Shown here piece by piece: positions 24,086 through 31,781 of a stretch of DNA of 64,000 nt (positions are counted from its first letter, which is position 1; every line of letters begins with the position of its first letter). The notes under the pieces were generated by a model. That model saw nothing but the letters and a program-made list of their open reading frames with translations, was not told the DNA's origin and did not search any database. The position numbers and the translations under genes are program-made. The stretch comes from Roseovarius sp. MMSF_3359. Lineage in GTDB: Bacteria > Pseudomonadota > Alphaproteobacteria > Rhodobacterales > Rhodobacteraceae. The stretch lies in NCBI RefSeq assembly GCF_030733385.1, contig NZ_JASHJC010000011.1, positions 62,001 through 126,000 on the forward strand. Direction: 5' to 3'.

Positions 24086-24583
24086 ATGCTGAATAGGAAT
24101 TCCGCTCTTGTTGCCGTGATTGCATCTTCTGTCATCTTGGTTGCTTTCGCAGTATTCGTCGCAAGAACAACTACGCCAGATAAAGACCAAAAAAACTGGC
24201 CCAGCACCTTCGCCAGCAATGGAGAACAACTCTACTTCACGGGGCGTAGCGCATCGGGCTCCATGATTCAGCCGTATGGCGGTAATCATCATATGAAGAT
24301 GATGGGTAGTGGTGGCTGTGTGGATTGTCATGGCACAAACCGTAATGGAGGTCGGCTTTGGCCTAACTTTTGGCAAATTGCGCCTTCGATAGCAGCCGAA
24401 AAGCTTGTCGGCGAACACTCGCAAAGCGACCACGGCCATGAAGGCTATAAGGCTGAAACTTTGGGACGCGCAATCACAGAGGGCATCAAACCAGATGGCA
24501 CTAGCCTGGGAAAAGGCATGCCGAGATGGTCGATGTCCGCCGAAGATCTCCAGGACTTGGTGACATTTCTTCTCGAACATTGA
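24086..24583 (+). CDS. Membrane-anchored cytochrome c
   Basis: A 165-residue protein, from ATG 24086 with an AGGAAGAG ribosome site at 24071-24078. The N-terminal TM helix is at residues 8-26. One haem site, C78-V-D-C81-H82 (GGCVDCHGTNRNGG), and a likely axial Met in KGMPRWSM define a class I cytochrome. A His/Met patch, NHHMKMM, precedes the haem site. The protein resembles the c-domains fused to or associated with copper proteins. It lies between the EamA gene and the convergent sensor-kinase gene. Confidence 0.85.
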   Translation: MLNRNSALVAVIASSVILVAFAVFVARTTTPDKDQKNWPSTFASNGEQLYFTGRSASGSMIQPYGGNHHMKMMGSGGCVDCHGTNRNGGRLWPNFWQIAPSIAAEKLVGEHSQSDHGHEGYKAETLGRAITEGIKPDGTSLGKGMPRWSMSAEDLQDLVTFLLEH

Positions 24584-24679
24584 ATGGCGAGAAGGCACAC
24601 TCTTCATGCGGCCTCTATCCGATCCTTCGCCTAGAATACCTGCATTCCAAACGCACTATTGTCCGAATAAATTCGGCGA

Positions 24680-26065
24680 TCAGGAAGCTGTCGGCAAACT
24701 TATTCTTGCTCGTACGCCGCCTTCCGGTTTGTTGCTCAAAGTAATGTCACCGCCACTGGCCCGCAGGAGTGTCCGCGCAATCGACAAGCCCAACCCTGTG
24801 CCACCTGTTTCACGCGACCGGGAACGTTCCAACCTAAAGAACGGCTCAAACACTTCCTCGATTTCCTCTTCCGGAATTCCTGGACCATCGTCGCAGATTT
24901 CAATGGACACCATGTCCTGACCTCTGCTGATACTCACATCAGCGCCGCCTCCATATCGAATGGCGTTTTCTATCACATTGCGTAGAGCCCGCCGCAGGGC
25001 ATTTGGGCGAACGCGAAGTGTGACATCTGCATCTTCGTCGTTAAACACAAAGCTATTCAACATATCGTGTTTTAGCTGAATCAGAAACGAGCCCAGTTCT
25101 ACTGACTCAGATGGCTCGGAGACGGCCATGCCTCTGGCGAAAGCCAGCGTCGTCTCAACCATTTCCTGCATTTCTTCGATAGAGGAAATCATCGCATTTT
25201 TGGTTTCATCATCATCGACGAGTTCAGCGCGAACGCGAAGAGCAGTCAAAGGAGAGCGAAGGTCATGTCCCAACGCGGCCATGATCCGTGTCCTGTCTGC
25301 TGCAAACCGTGTCAAACGATCTTGCATTTGGTTGAAAGTCGCCGTCAGCTCTTGAATTTCCCGTGGGCCAGTTTCAGGAAGCAAATCTGCGTTTTCTCCC
25401 CGGCCAAAACGCTCTGCAGCTTCCGAAACCCTGCGCAATGGATATGTCAAACGGCTGAGTAGATACCAGCAAACCGCCGCTAGAATAATCGCCGCTGTGA
25501 TGCCGAAACTCAATGTCGACAGTAGTGGCCACTGCAACGGCGGGCGTTGAAACCTTGTGTCGACATTCAGCCACTGACCATCCCTGAGCTCTATAGAAAG
25601 TGTCATCTCAATTGCCGAAAAGTGGTCATGCATCAGCTTCGGATGCGTGTGGCTTGCAATAGACTCGGCATTCGAATTCGACGGCAACACGCTTCTTGCC
25701 TTGTGCAATTCAACTCTAACGTCCCGGGTATCGCTAGGGCCAAGCAACGTGCGAATGCGCGCCTCCACCGCACCGCCATCGAAGTGATCCAGATGATCCA
25801 CCGTAGGTTCGTCTGCGATCTCGAACCGCACCAAAGGTGAATCCGCCGCGCGTAGGATAGAGGTTCGAAGCTCCGGCGGCGCTTCTTCAATCAACAATGC
25901 AATGTTGGCGGCGCGGCCCGCCGCTTCTGCGCCGATTGCAGCGCGAACTGCAAGGCTGCGTTCGTCGACAAACAGCCAAAGACTGATTGATTGAGCCACG
26001 ACAAGCGCCCCAATGATCAGCAACACCAATTGGCCACGCAAGCTATTGAACAATCTGGACATCAA
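24680..26065 (-). CDS. Two-component sensor histidine kinase with His-rich periplasmic domain
   Basis: A 461-residue kinase: TM1 (12-32), periplasmic domain (35-180), TM2 (182-204), HAMP (205-260), HisKA with H267 (AALGHDLRSPL), and HATPase with N (NVIENAIRYG), G1 (DDGPGIPEEE) and G2 (GTGLGLSIART). The periplasmic domain has H91/H94 (DHLDHF) and a cluster at 139-148 (SHTHPKLMHDH), plausible ligands for Cu or another metal. The start overlaps the response-regulator stop by 4 bases. Its place after the copper operons suggests a CopS/CusS-like sensor, though the periplasmic domain is not obviously from those families. Confidence 0.92.
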   Translation of the reverse strand: MMSRLFNSLRGQLVLLIIGALVVAQSISLWLFVDERSLAVRAAIGAEAAGRAANIALLIEEAPPELRTSILRAADSPLVRFEIADEPTVDHLDHFDGGAVEARIRTLLGPSDTRDVRVELHKARSVLPSNSNAESIASHTHPKLMHDHFSAIEMTLSIELRDGQWLNVDTRFQRPPLQWPLLSTLSFGITAAIILAAVCWYLLSRLTYPLRRVSEAAERFGRGENADLLPETGPREIQELTATFNQMQDRLTRFAADRTRIMAALGHDLRSPLTALRVRAELVDDDETKNAMISSIEEMQEMVETTLAFARGMAVSEPSESVELGSFLIQLKHDMLNSFVFNDEDADVTLRVRPNALRRALRNVIENAIRYGGGADVSISRGQDMVSIEICDDGPGIPEEEIEEVFEPFFRLERSRSRETGGTGLGLSIARTLLRASGGDITLSNKPEGGVRARISLPTAS

Positions 26066-26784
26066 CTAATTTCTTTTACATCCGCGGCCAAACAATAACC
26101 GCCACTCCTAACCGTTGTGATTATGCGGGGCCGCGCCGAGTTCTTTTCAATTTTGCGGCGCAAGCGACTTATCTGGTTATCAATTGTGCGGTCAAATACT
26201 GTGGGTGCGCGACCAGCTGTAAGATCAAGCAATTGATCCCTACTTAGAACAACGCGTGGTCTCTCCAAGAGAACAGTCAAGAGTTTAAACTCGGAACTTG
26301 TCAGTGTTTCTTCAATGCCGTCTTCTGACGTTAGCGTACGAGCATCTGTATCCAATACCCAATTCGAAAAGGAAATCTGGCTACCAGTGAGTTTACCAGC
26401 ATATTGCTCTGGTAGTTTTGATCGCCGCAAGATCGCCTTTATTCTGGCGAGCAATTCGCGAGGATTGAACGGTTTTGGTAAATAGTCGTCGGCGCCAATT
26501 TCAAGCCCGACGATACGATCCATCTCTTCATCCAATGCCGTCAGCATGAGAATTGGCAGCTTTCCTTCCGACGACAGTCGCCTGCAAATTGAAAGACCAT
26601 CCTCACCTGGCATCATCACATCAAGAACTATCAGGTCGTATCGACCCTTCGACAACTTAGCGTCCATTTCAACGGCATCGCCAGCCTTTGTAACGCGCAT
26701 TCCATTTTTTTCGAGGTATTTGCCAACGGCGTTTCGAATCTCTGGGCTGTCGTCAACGACCATTATGTGCGGGGTGTCTGCCAT
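26062..26784 (-). CDS. OmpR-family response regulator
   Basis: A 240-residue regulator with a receiver domain (residues 5-118; acidic D11/D12, phosphoacceptor D55 in LIVLDVMMPG, Thr in LMLTALDE, Lys in LPKPFNPREL) and a C-terminal winged helix (about 140-235; SSEFKLLTVLLERPRVVLSRDQLLDLTAGR, DNQISRLRRKIE). Transcribed with the sensor kinase. Its promoter region holds a direct-repeat element at 26857-26873 that recurs before the copper operon at 18571, so it probably controls both. Confidence 0.93.
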   Translation of the reverse strand: MADTPHIMVVDDSPEIRNAVGKYLEKNGMRVTKAGDAVEMDAKLSKGRYDLIVLDVMMPGEDGLSICRRLSSEGKLPILMLTALDEEMDRIVGLEIGADDYLPKPFNPRELLARIKAILRRSKLPEQYAGKLTGSQISFSNWVLDTDARTLTSEDGIEETLTSSEFKLLTVLLERPRVVLSRDQLLDLTAGRAPTVFDRTIDNQISRLRRKIEKNSARPRIITTVRSGGYCLAADVKEIS

Positions 26785-26856
26785 AGCTCGAACCTATTCT
26801 TTTCTTCGCGATTTGCCGAGGAAAAGTGTCGCCGATTGTAACATCACAAAGCGGTG

Positions 26857-26873
26857 AGACACATCGATACAAA
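26857..26873 (+). promoter_or_regulatory. Direct-repeat operator candidate (site 2)
   Basis: AGACACA (26857-26863) and ATACAAA (26867-26873) lie at a 10-base spacing in the divergent region between the response-regulator gene and the EF-hand gene. The right half and its preceding CG are identical to site 1 at 18512-18528. Confidence 0.45.
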
Positions 26874-26954
26874 TCCTCATGGCTCCGCCATTGCAGGATC
26901 AGCCTGCACCGCCATGTTTGGGTCATTCGCAGCAGAAAAACGAGAGGCTAAATC

Positions 26955-27224
26955 ATGACCCGCAAGACTTCTACCTTCGTGACGCTTATCTCAGCTATCA
27001 TGTTTGGCGGTGCAGCCCTGGCCGATCAAGGCTACGTCACGGGGCATCACGAAATGCCAGATGACGGCAACAACATGCACTTCAAGGGCGCAATGCTCGG
27101 CCACTTCGAACACCTCGACACGAACAACGATGGTAAGGTGACCCGCGAAGAGATGGTCGCGCACGAAGAAACCGCGAAAAAGTTCAACAAAATGGTTGAA
27201 GAACGCATCGGCCGGAACCGATAA
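26955..27224 (+). CDS. Secreted EF-hand Ca-binding protein
   Basis: An 89-residue protein with a signal peptide (TSTFVTLISAIMFGGAALA) and one canonical EF-hand loop D55-T-N-N-D-G-K-V-T-R-E-E66 with all coordinating positions occupied. The segment before the loop is His/Met-rich (GHHEMPDDGNNMHFKGAMLGH). It is divergent from the two-component system and shares the promoter region with it, so co-regulation is likely. A single EF hand suggests dimerisation or pairing with another loop. Ca binding is inferred; the His/Met part could also bind copper. Confidence 0.8.
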   Translation: MTRKTSTFVTLISAIMFGGAALADQGYVTGHHEMPDDGNNMHFKGAMLGHFEHLDTNNDGKVTREEMVAHEETAKKFNKMVEERIGRNR

Positions 27225-27241
27225 ATCGCTACGGAAACCCC

Positions 27242-27274
27242 TTGTCTCGAAGGATTAGCAATCCTTCGAGACAA
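27242..27274. terminator. Perfect 15-bp hairpin with 3-base loop
   Basis: The bases 27242-27256 and 27260-27274 are exact reverse complements with loop AGC, 17 bases after the EF-hand stop. A long perfect stem without a T-run fits a processed transcript end or a small palindromic repeat as much as a classical terminator. Confidence 0.6.
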
Positions 27275-27972
27275 TCATCCCAATTCATCACAAGAGCCCT
27301 TACGGGTGTAGTCCACACTCTTGCCACAAGTCGGATGGTCAACCTGACCACCTCAAATTCCTGTCTGTCAACTCAGCTACTTAGCCTAATAATCCAGAAA
27401 CAATGTCCCGCTGTCAGTCATCTCGATGCGCGGGACCCGCTCAGGCTTACTCGCCTGCCCCGGCTCAACAGGATAATGGTCAAGAACGCGGTCCTAGTCC
27501 TGCGCGGCCGATGTCGCCTCCGGCCGTGTCCGCGCTGAAGCTTGGTTGTGTCTGACATCAGCGCCTACCGGAAGAATTTAGGGGTTTGAGTAACGGAGGA
27601 TTTCTGGTTCATCGAAGCCACTTTGGAGCGAAGATGAATAAGAAATCCGGAACATCAAAGGACGCCGCTGACAAGCTGGTCAGGGGCAGGCGTGGGATCG
27701 TTGCTGCGGGGGTTCATTGGACGCCATCATGCACAATATCTTGAAGAGCAACTGTCGTTTGGGTACCTGGTCATATCGGTCGACGTGAGCCGCCAAGACC
27801 GAGAACCGGTTATATCGCAATACTGAAGGAGGCGGGAGCGCACTCGACGTCTGCCCACACCGTCACGCGGTACGAACACTTCGACGAGCATCCTCTTGAG
27901 TTCTTCGACCCATACACGTTTCAGGATCGCGTCGACTTTGGAAGATATTGAGAAGCGGGGTAGGGAATAGGT
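27275..27972. other. Gene-poor stretch with degraded insertion-sequence material
   Basis: No convincing complete gene is visible over about 700 bases. Short frames here lack ribosome sites and family features. A transposase N-terminus remnant lies at 27634-27696. Further fragments such as EHPLEFFDPYTFQDRVDFGRY near 27890-27950 read like parts of an interrupted protein but cannot be assigned. Confidence 0.5.
27634..27696 (+). pseudogene. IS3-type transposase N-terminal remnant
   Basis: From ATG 27634 the frame reads MNKKSGTSKDAADKLVRGR, closely resembling the start of IS3-group OrfA transposases (which continue KRKTRK.Y..E.KIRIVL). The similarity ends abruptly after about 19 residues. It is a truncated fragment; no IS ends could be defined. 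Confidence 0.5.
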
Positions 27973-28819
27973 TTGACCACAATCGCATTGGCACTTGGCG
28001 CGGGTGGCGCGCCCGGCCTCGCACATATTCACGTTCTGGAAGCATTCGATGACCTTGGCGTCATACCCAGCATGATCGCCGGCACCTCAATCGGATCGGT
28101 CATTGGATGTGCCCGTTGCGCAGGAATGTCCGGTGCCGAGATCAAGGATTTCATTCTCGACCGAGTCAGTAATCGTCGACGGCTACTCAGCGATGTATTT
28201 CGGACGTGGCCAGCCAATCTGGAGACGTTTTTCGAGGAAGGTGGCCTACGGATCGCGGAGCTCAATCTGGAACGCATTCTTGGTGTCTTTCTGCCACCTG
28301 ATTTGCCGCCACGGTTCGAGGACCTAAAGATCCCTCTGAAGATTGCCGCCACAGATTATTTTGAACAATCGACCACGGTATTCGAGTCCGGACAACAGCT
28401 GCCAGCGATGGCTGCGTCTTCGGCGATCCCGGCAGTTTTTTTGCCTGTGGAGTTTGGCGGGCACTTCTATATTGACGGCAGCGCGACGAACCCGTGCCCG
28501 TTGGACCTCGTTCAGGACACGGCTGATCATGTGGTCGCCGTCGATTTCTCGGGCGGCACTCAGGGTCAGGCGTTCGGGCGACCACGCAAGATCGATGCTG
28601 TATACGCTTCCAACCAGTTGATGCAGATGTCCATCGTGAAGCATACGGCGGCGAAATTTTCCTAAAACACTATTGCTGCGCCCGCCGGTGGATAACTTTC
28701 GCTCGCTCGATTTTTTGCACGCACCGCAAATATTGGAGGAGACAAATTCGCTTCGGGAGAAAGCCAAAGTTGAAGTCAGCCGTTTTCTGGACGATCTGGC
28801 AACAGATAACCGCATTTAA
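27973..28819 (+). pseudogene. Patatin-like phospholipase, frameshifted near its C-terminus
   Basis: The first 230 codons encode a patatin domain: glycine-rich GAGGAPGLAHIH (9-20), nucleophile elbow GTSIGS with S39, and the catalytic Asp in FYIDGS (D168). The frame stops at 28663-28665 after HTAAKFS. The homology clearly resumes in the next frame (PPVDNFRSLDFLHAPQILEE...VSRFLDDLATDNRI) up to TAA 28817-28819. The break is near AAATTTTCCTAAAAC, so a single indel in a homopolymer run explains it: either a real mutation or a sequencing error. The catalytic dyad is complete, so the 230-residue product might still be active. Cytoplasmic acyl hydrolase; substrate unknown. Confidence 0.8.
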
Positions 28820-28835
28820 TTAACATAACCTTGAT

Positions 28836-28858
28836 TATGCGCATATAATATGCGCATA
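28836..28858 (+). promoter_or_regulatory. Duplicated palindromic operator before ccdAB
   Basis: TATGCGCATA occurs at 28836-28845 and again at 28849-28858, each copy self-complementary, separated by TAA. It lies just upstream of the promoter TTGACG (28860-28865), 17-base spacer, TACTCT (28883-28888). Tandem palindromes suit autorepression by a CcdA-CcdB complex. Confidence 0.65.
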
Positions 28859-28908
28859 CTTGACGCACATATCTTCTAAGCATACTCTCTTTACCTAAGG
28901 AGATTGCC

Positions 28909-29142
28909 ATGCCCTCTGCGCCTGTCAGAAAACCTACAAACCTGACACTCGACAGCGAGTTGCTATCGGATGCCAAGGCCCTCAACGTGAATATATCCCG
29001 CGCCGCGGAAGAAGGCGTGCGCGCAGCAGTTATCCGGGCACGCGAAGACCAATGGCGGACCGAGAATGCAGCGGCGCTCGAAAGCTCAAATGATTTTGTC
29101 GACAAACACGGCCTGCCGCTCGATCGGTATCGCCAGTTCTGA
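28909..29142 (+). CDS. ccdA: CcdA-type antitoxin
   Basis: A 77-residue protein with a ribbon-helix-helix N-terminus (KPTNLTLDSELLSDAKALNVNISRAAEEGV) and an extended C-terminal half (DQWRTENAAALESSNDFVDKHGLPLDRYRQF) that matches CcdA. The C-terminal arm wraps and neutralises CcdB. Its last base is the first of ccdB (TGATGG), the usual coupling. AAGGAG at 28897-28902 is the ribosome site. The module stabilises plasmids by killing cells that lose it. Confidence 0.93.
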   Translation: MPSAPVRKPTNLTLDSELLSDAKALNVNISRAAEEGVRAAVIRAREDQWRTENAAALESSNDFVDKHGLPLDRYRQF

Positions 29143-29441
29143 TGGCAAAGTTCGACGTCTATCCCGGCACTGAGAGCGATACCCTTCTGCTTGATGTTCA
29201 GGCAGATTTACTCGATGCCCTGAACACGCGCATGGTCGTTCCCTTGATGGCCGCTACCAAAGCACCGGTTCCGGCAAAGCGGTTAAACCCGATATTCGTA
29301 ATCGGCGGTAGCGAATATGTCATGGTGACTCAGTTCATGGCCGCTGTTCCCAGAACAATGTTGCGAGAACCTGTAACCAGCCTGAAGGACAGGTTCGAGG
29401 AAATCACCACGGCGATTGATCTGCTGATCCAAGGGTTTTGA
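29142..29441 (+). CDS. ccdB: CcdB-type gyrase-poison toxin
   Basis: A 99-residue protein of the CcdB fold: FDVYPGTESDTLLLDVQADLLDALNTRMVVPL, LNPIFVIGGSEYVMVTQFMAAVPRTMLREPV and a C-terminal helix ending AIDLLIQGF. In F-plasmid CcdB the C-terminal Trp-Gly-Ile residues are essential for gyrase poisoning; here the Trp position is Gln, so activity may be altered, although many chromosomal CcdB homologues also differ there. Cotranscribed with the antitoxin gene. Confidence 0.9.
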   Translation: MAKFDVYPGTESDTLLLDVQADLLDALNTRMVVPLMAATKAPVPAKRLNPIFVIGGSEYVMVTQFMAAVPRTMLREPVTSLKDRFEEITTAIDLLIQGF

Positions 29442-29787
29442 GGTCGTCCCCATTCGACACGCCGCGCTGCGCCGCAGAATCCATAGCCTTGGTTTGCATC
29501 CAAGGATGGGAACCCAATTAAAATACTGAAAATAAACCGACTTTTTTTGAACTTAGACAATAGAAACTCCCCGTGCGTTAGCGCTCACGTTGAATATTCA
29601 GCCCGAACCTGTTATGTTCTGCCTTATGGAACTTTTGGTCTAAACACACGTTGACCCATCACGGACGGATTGCTCGCGAGAGAGCTTGATCTGCCTGGAA
29701 GTTCAAACGCTCCCTCGAGATGAGGTGGCAAAAACCAATCAGACGAATTGCCCGGTTGTAATCCAATCTCGGTGAGAAAGGAGAGAC
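29442..29787. other. Non-coding gap
   Basis: About 350 bases without a credible gene. The 3' part holds the leader and GAAAGGAGA ribosome site of the first stress-protein gene. A short repeat, CCTTGG/CCAAGG, near 29490-29508 may end the ccdAB transcript. Nothing else is recognised. Confidence 0.4.
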
Positions 29788-30540
29788 ATGACCCATTATG
29801 CAGAAGAACGAATTTCAAACCCAACACGGTATTTCAAAACGCCGGAGGTCGTGCTGAGCGACGACAAGCTCAGCTTTGAAGAAAAAGAGAAAGTCCTGCG
29901 GTCTATGGCCGATGACGCAGACCAATTGATGGACGCCACCGCCGAAGGCATGGAAGGTAACAAGCACGCCTATTCTGCCGAAGATCTTCAATCCGCTCTA
30001 AAAGAGCTGGAAAAAGTCAAAGACGCGAAAGAAGCTTCTGAAAGCGGCGCGCAAGTGAGAGGTCGTCGGTTCAAGAACATCGTGGTTGTGACCACGGTCA
30101 ATCAGGAACTGAACCGTGAAATCACAGATGCTGCCATGGATCTGTCGGAGCATTCAGGCGGAACGGTTTCGCTGCTGAACGTTGTGCCAACCGATCTTGA
30201 TGGCGCGGGACCGGCGACCGCCGTTTCCATGACCTCAGGTGGCCCGATTGTTACGACCGACCACACGGACATCGTGAAGGACCGCACCAATCTTCTCTCT
30301 GAGCTGCGAGAGGAAACCGGCGCTGGAGAGGAACTTGCAATCGCGGTGCGCTCTGGGCCTGTTGAAGAGGCGATCATGCGCTATGCAACTGATATCTGTG
30401 CCGATGTGATCGTGGTGGGGTCGCCGAACCGATCCTGGCTTGAACGCCTGTTCGCGCCTTCAGTTGCCCGCAGTGTTACGAGGGCTGCTACCTGCCCCGT
30501 CTTGGTGGTGCCGGAACCAGAGCACGCGGACGCTGAGTAG
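29788..30540 (+). CDS. Universal stress protein with N-terminal accessory module (paralogue 1)
   Basis: A 250-residue protein: an N-terminal helical module (1-82) and a UspA domain (about 89-245). The module holds ISNPTRYFKTPEVVLSDDKLSFEEKEKVLRSMADDA, and the same pattern is in the paralogues at 31782 and 34595. The UspA ATP motif (G-2x-G-9x-G-S/T) is degenerate (VVGSPNRSWLERLFAPSVARS), so nucleotide binding is doubtful. A short linker segment (AEDLQSALKEL) separates the two parts. Usp proteins are induced by starvation or oxygen limitation. The fused module is of a type I know from small proteobacterial proteins, but I cannot name a function. Confidence 0.85.
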   Translation: MTHYAEERISNPTRYFKTPEVVLSDDKLSFEEKEKVLRSMADDADQLMDATAEGMEGNKHAYSAEDLQSALKELEKVKDAKEASESGAQVRGRRFKNIVVVTTVNQELNREITDAAMDLSEHSGGTVSLLNVVPTDLDGAGPATAVSMTSGGPIVTTDHTDIVKDRTNLLSELREETGAGEELAIAVRSGPVEEAIMRYATDICADVIVVGSPNRSWLERLFAPSVARSVTRAATCPVLVVPEPEHADAE

Positions 30541-30600
30541 CGCTCAGCTCAATCCGCAAGACGATCCCTAAATTATAGAACGAAGCCATGAGGAGGAGTT

Positions 30601-30780
30601 ATGTCCCCACCGGACACAAATTTATCGAAACAAACACGCCGTCACCGTCCTGCGCTCTACGGCATGGTTGTTGCAATTGCCGCAGTGGGTGCGCTTTTGG
30701 TGTTCGCCGTCAACAACGCACCTGATGACACCGAAATTGCGCCCGCACCGGAAAACGGAACATCTACCACTTCGGAGTAA
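30601..30780 (+). CDS. Small single-TM protein
   Basis: A 59-residue frame from ATG 30601 with an AGGAGGAG ribosome site at 30589-30597. A basic N-terminus (KQTRRHRPALYG) is followed by one helix (MVVAIAAVGALLVFAV) and an acidic, Thr/Ser-rich end. No family is recognised. The strong ribosome site and typical single-TM topology support a real gene. Confidence 0.75.
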   Translation: MSPPDTNLSKQTRRHRPALYGMVVAIAAVGALLVFAVNNAPDDTEIAPAPENGTSTTSE

Positions 30781-30848
30781 GGCCGTAATCGACTGAGAGC
30801 TTCATCGCGCATTTTCGAGTGCTGGAAAACCAACGAGAAAGGAGATTA

Positions 30849-31106
30849 ATGATGACTACCAAGAAACAAATGTCAGAAACCAGGGTGCTGGACAGCCAGC
30901 GTGAGCCTGAGACACCCACATCAGAACGCGAACCTGGCGAGACCGCCAAGCCGTCAAATGATGTCAAGGCGAAGGATGCCTTTGGCGCACCCAAGAATGA
31001 TCCTGAGTGGACGCGAGAAGCAATTGCCATGAAGACACGAAAGCTGTCTTTTGAAGGCGCCGATGATGACGTAACGGATGAGTTGGCCGAAAAACACAAG
31101 AAATAG
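30849..31106 (+). CDS. Small hydrophilic stress-island protein
   Basis: An 85-residue, highly charged and probably disordered protein (for example REPETPTSEREPGETAKPSNDVKAKDAFGAPKNDPEW). GAAAGGAG at 30837-30844 precedes the ATG at 30849. No family is recognised. It lies between two stress-protein paralogues and is followed by a strong hairpin terminator, so it is the last gene of its unit. Confidence 0.7.
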   Translation: MMTTKKQMSETRVLDSQREPETPTSEREPGETAKPSNDVKAKDAFGAPKNDPEWTREAIAMKTRKLSFEGADDDVTDELAEKHKK

Positions 31107-31127
31107 ACCAGCTCAGAGGCACTTGCA

Positions 31128-31150
31128 CCGCGGCCAGGGTCTGGCCGCGG
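31128..31150 (+). terminator. Rho-independent-like terminator
   Basis: CCGCGGCCAG and CTGGCCGCGG form a perfect 10-bp stem with loop GGT, followed by CACGTTTCCC. It lies 21 bases after the stop at 31106. Confidence 0.75.
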
Positions 31151-31305
31151 CACGTTTCCCTTCCAGTACACGTTTATCCGGTCCAGCCTTGCACGTCTGA
31201 ATGGCTAGGCGATGAGTGCATAGCGGCTATGGTTTGTATCTTCGCACAAAGCACACATCTCATGGGTAACAGCGGAAACGCTGAACATGAGAAAGGAGCT
31301 TTATC

Positions 31306-31476
31306 ATGCTCGAAGACCCCAAGTTCAAATCTGTCAGTCAGGCTGAAATAGACCGTGTAATCGCCCGGGCTCACCAAATGCGCGCAGAGCACTTTGCACG
31401 CTGGACACGAATTGGAGCGCACAAAATCTTCAATGCACTGCGCAAGCGCGTCATGCGCCCACACCCGGCTATGTAA
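31306..31476 (+). CDS. Small basic protein, RSP_7527/DUF1127-like
   Basis: A 56-residue frame with a GAAAGGAG ribosome site at 31291-31298. It reads SQAEIDRVIARAHQMRAEHFARW...FNALRKRV: an amphipathic, Arg-rich helical protein resembling short alphaproteobacterial proteins of the RSP_7527/DUF1127 kind. Such proteins can affect RNA turnover or phosphate/stress responses; that is family knowledge from related small proteins, not shown here. Confidence 0.7.
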   Translation: MLEDPKFKSVSQAEIDRVIARAHQMRAEHFARWTRIGAHKIFNALRKRVMRPHPAM

Positions 31477-31781
31477 GCGCAAACCGATCAAAAACGCCAA
31501 GTCTCGCCCGGATGGCAAAAGAAAGAAAGGTCGCAACACCGAATCCGTGATGCTTAACAACAAGATACAATGTGCAACCGGATAAATCACGGGTCGTGAC
31601 CTATCGAATTGCAGCAAAATATGCTATCAAAAGTCCAACAAAATAACGAAAAGTGCTGAGCTTCAAATTGGCTTAAGGCACGCGCCGGTGCTTGGCAGAG
31701 CAGCCAAAGCATCAAAATCAATCCAGATACCGGGTGCATTGCGATGCTTGCCGCATCGCAGATGCTCTCAGGACGGAGATC

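Noticed and set aside
27242..27538. A 98-codon plus-strand frame after the EF-hand gene
   Set aside because: It begins inside the perfect hairpin, has no ribosome site and an unlikely composition.
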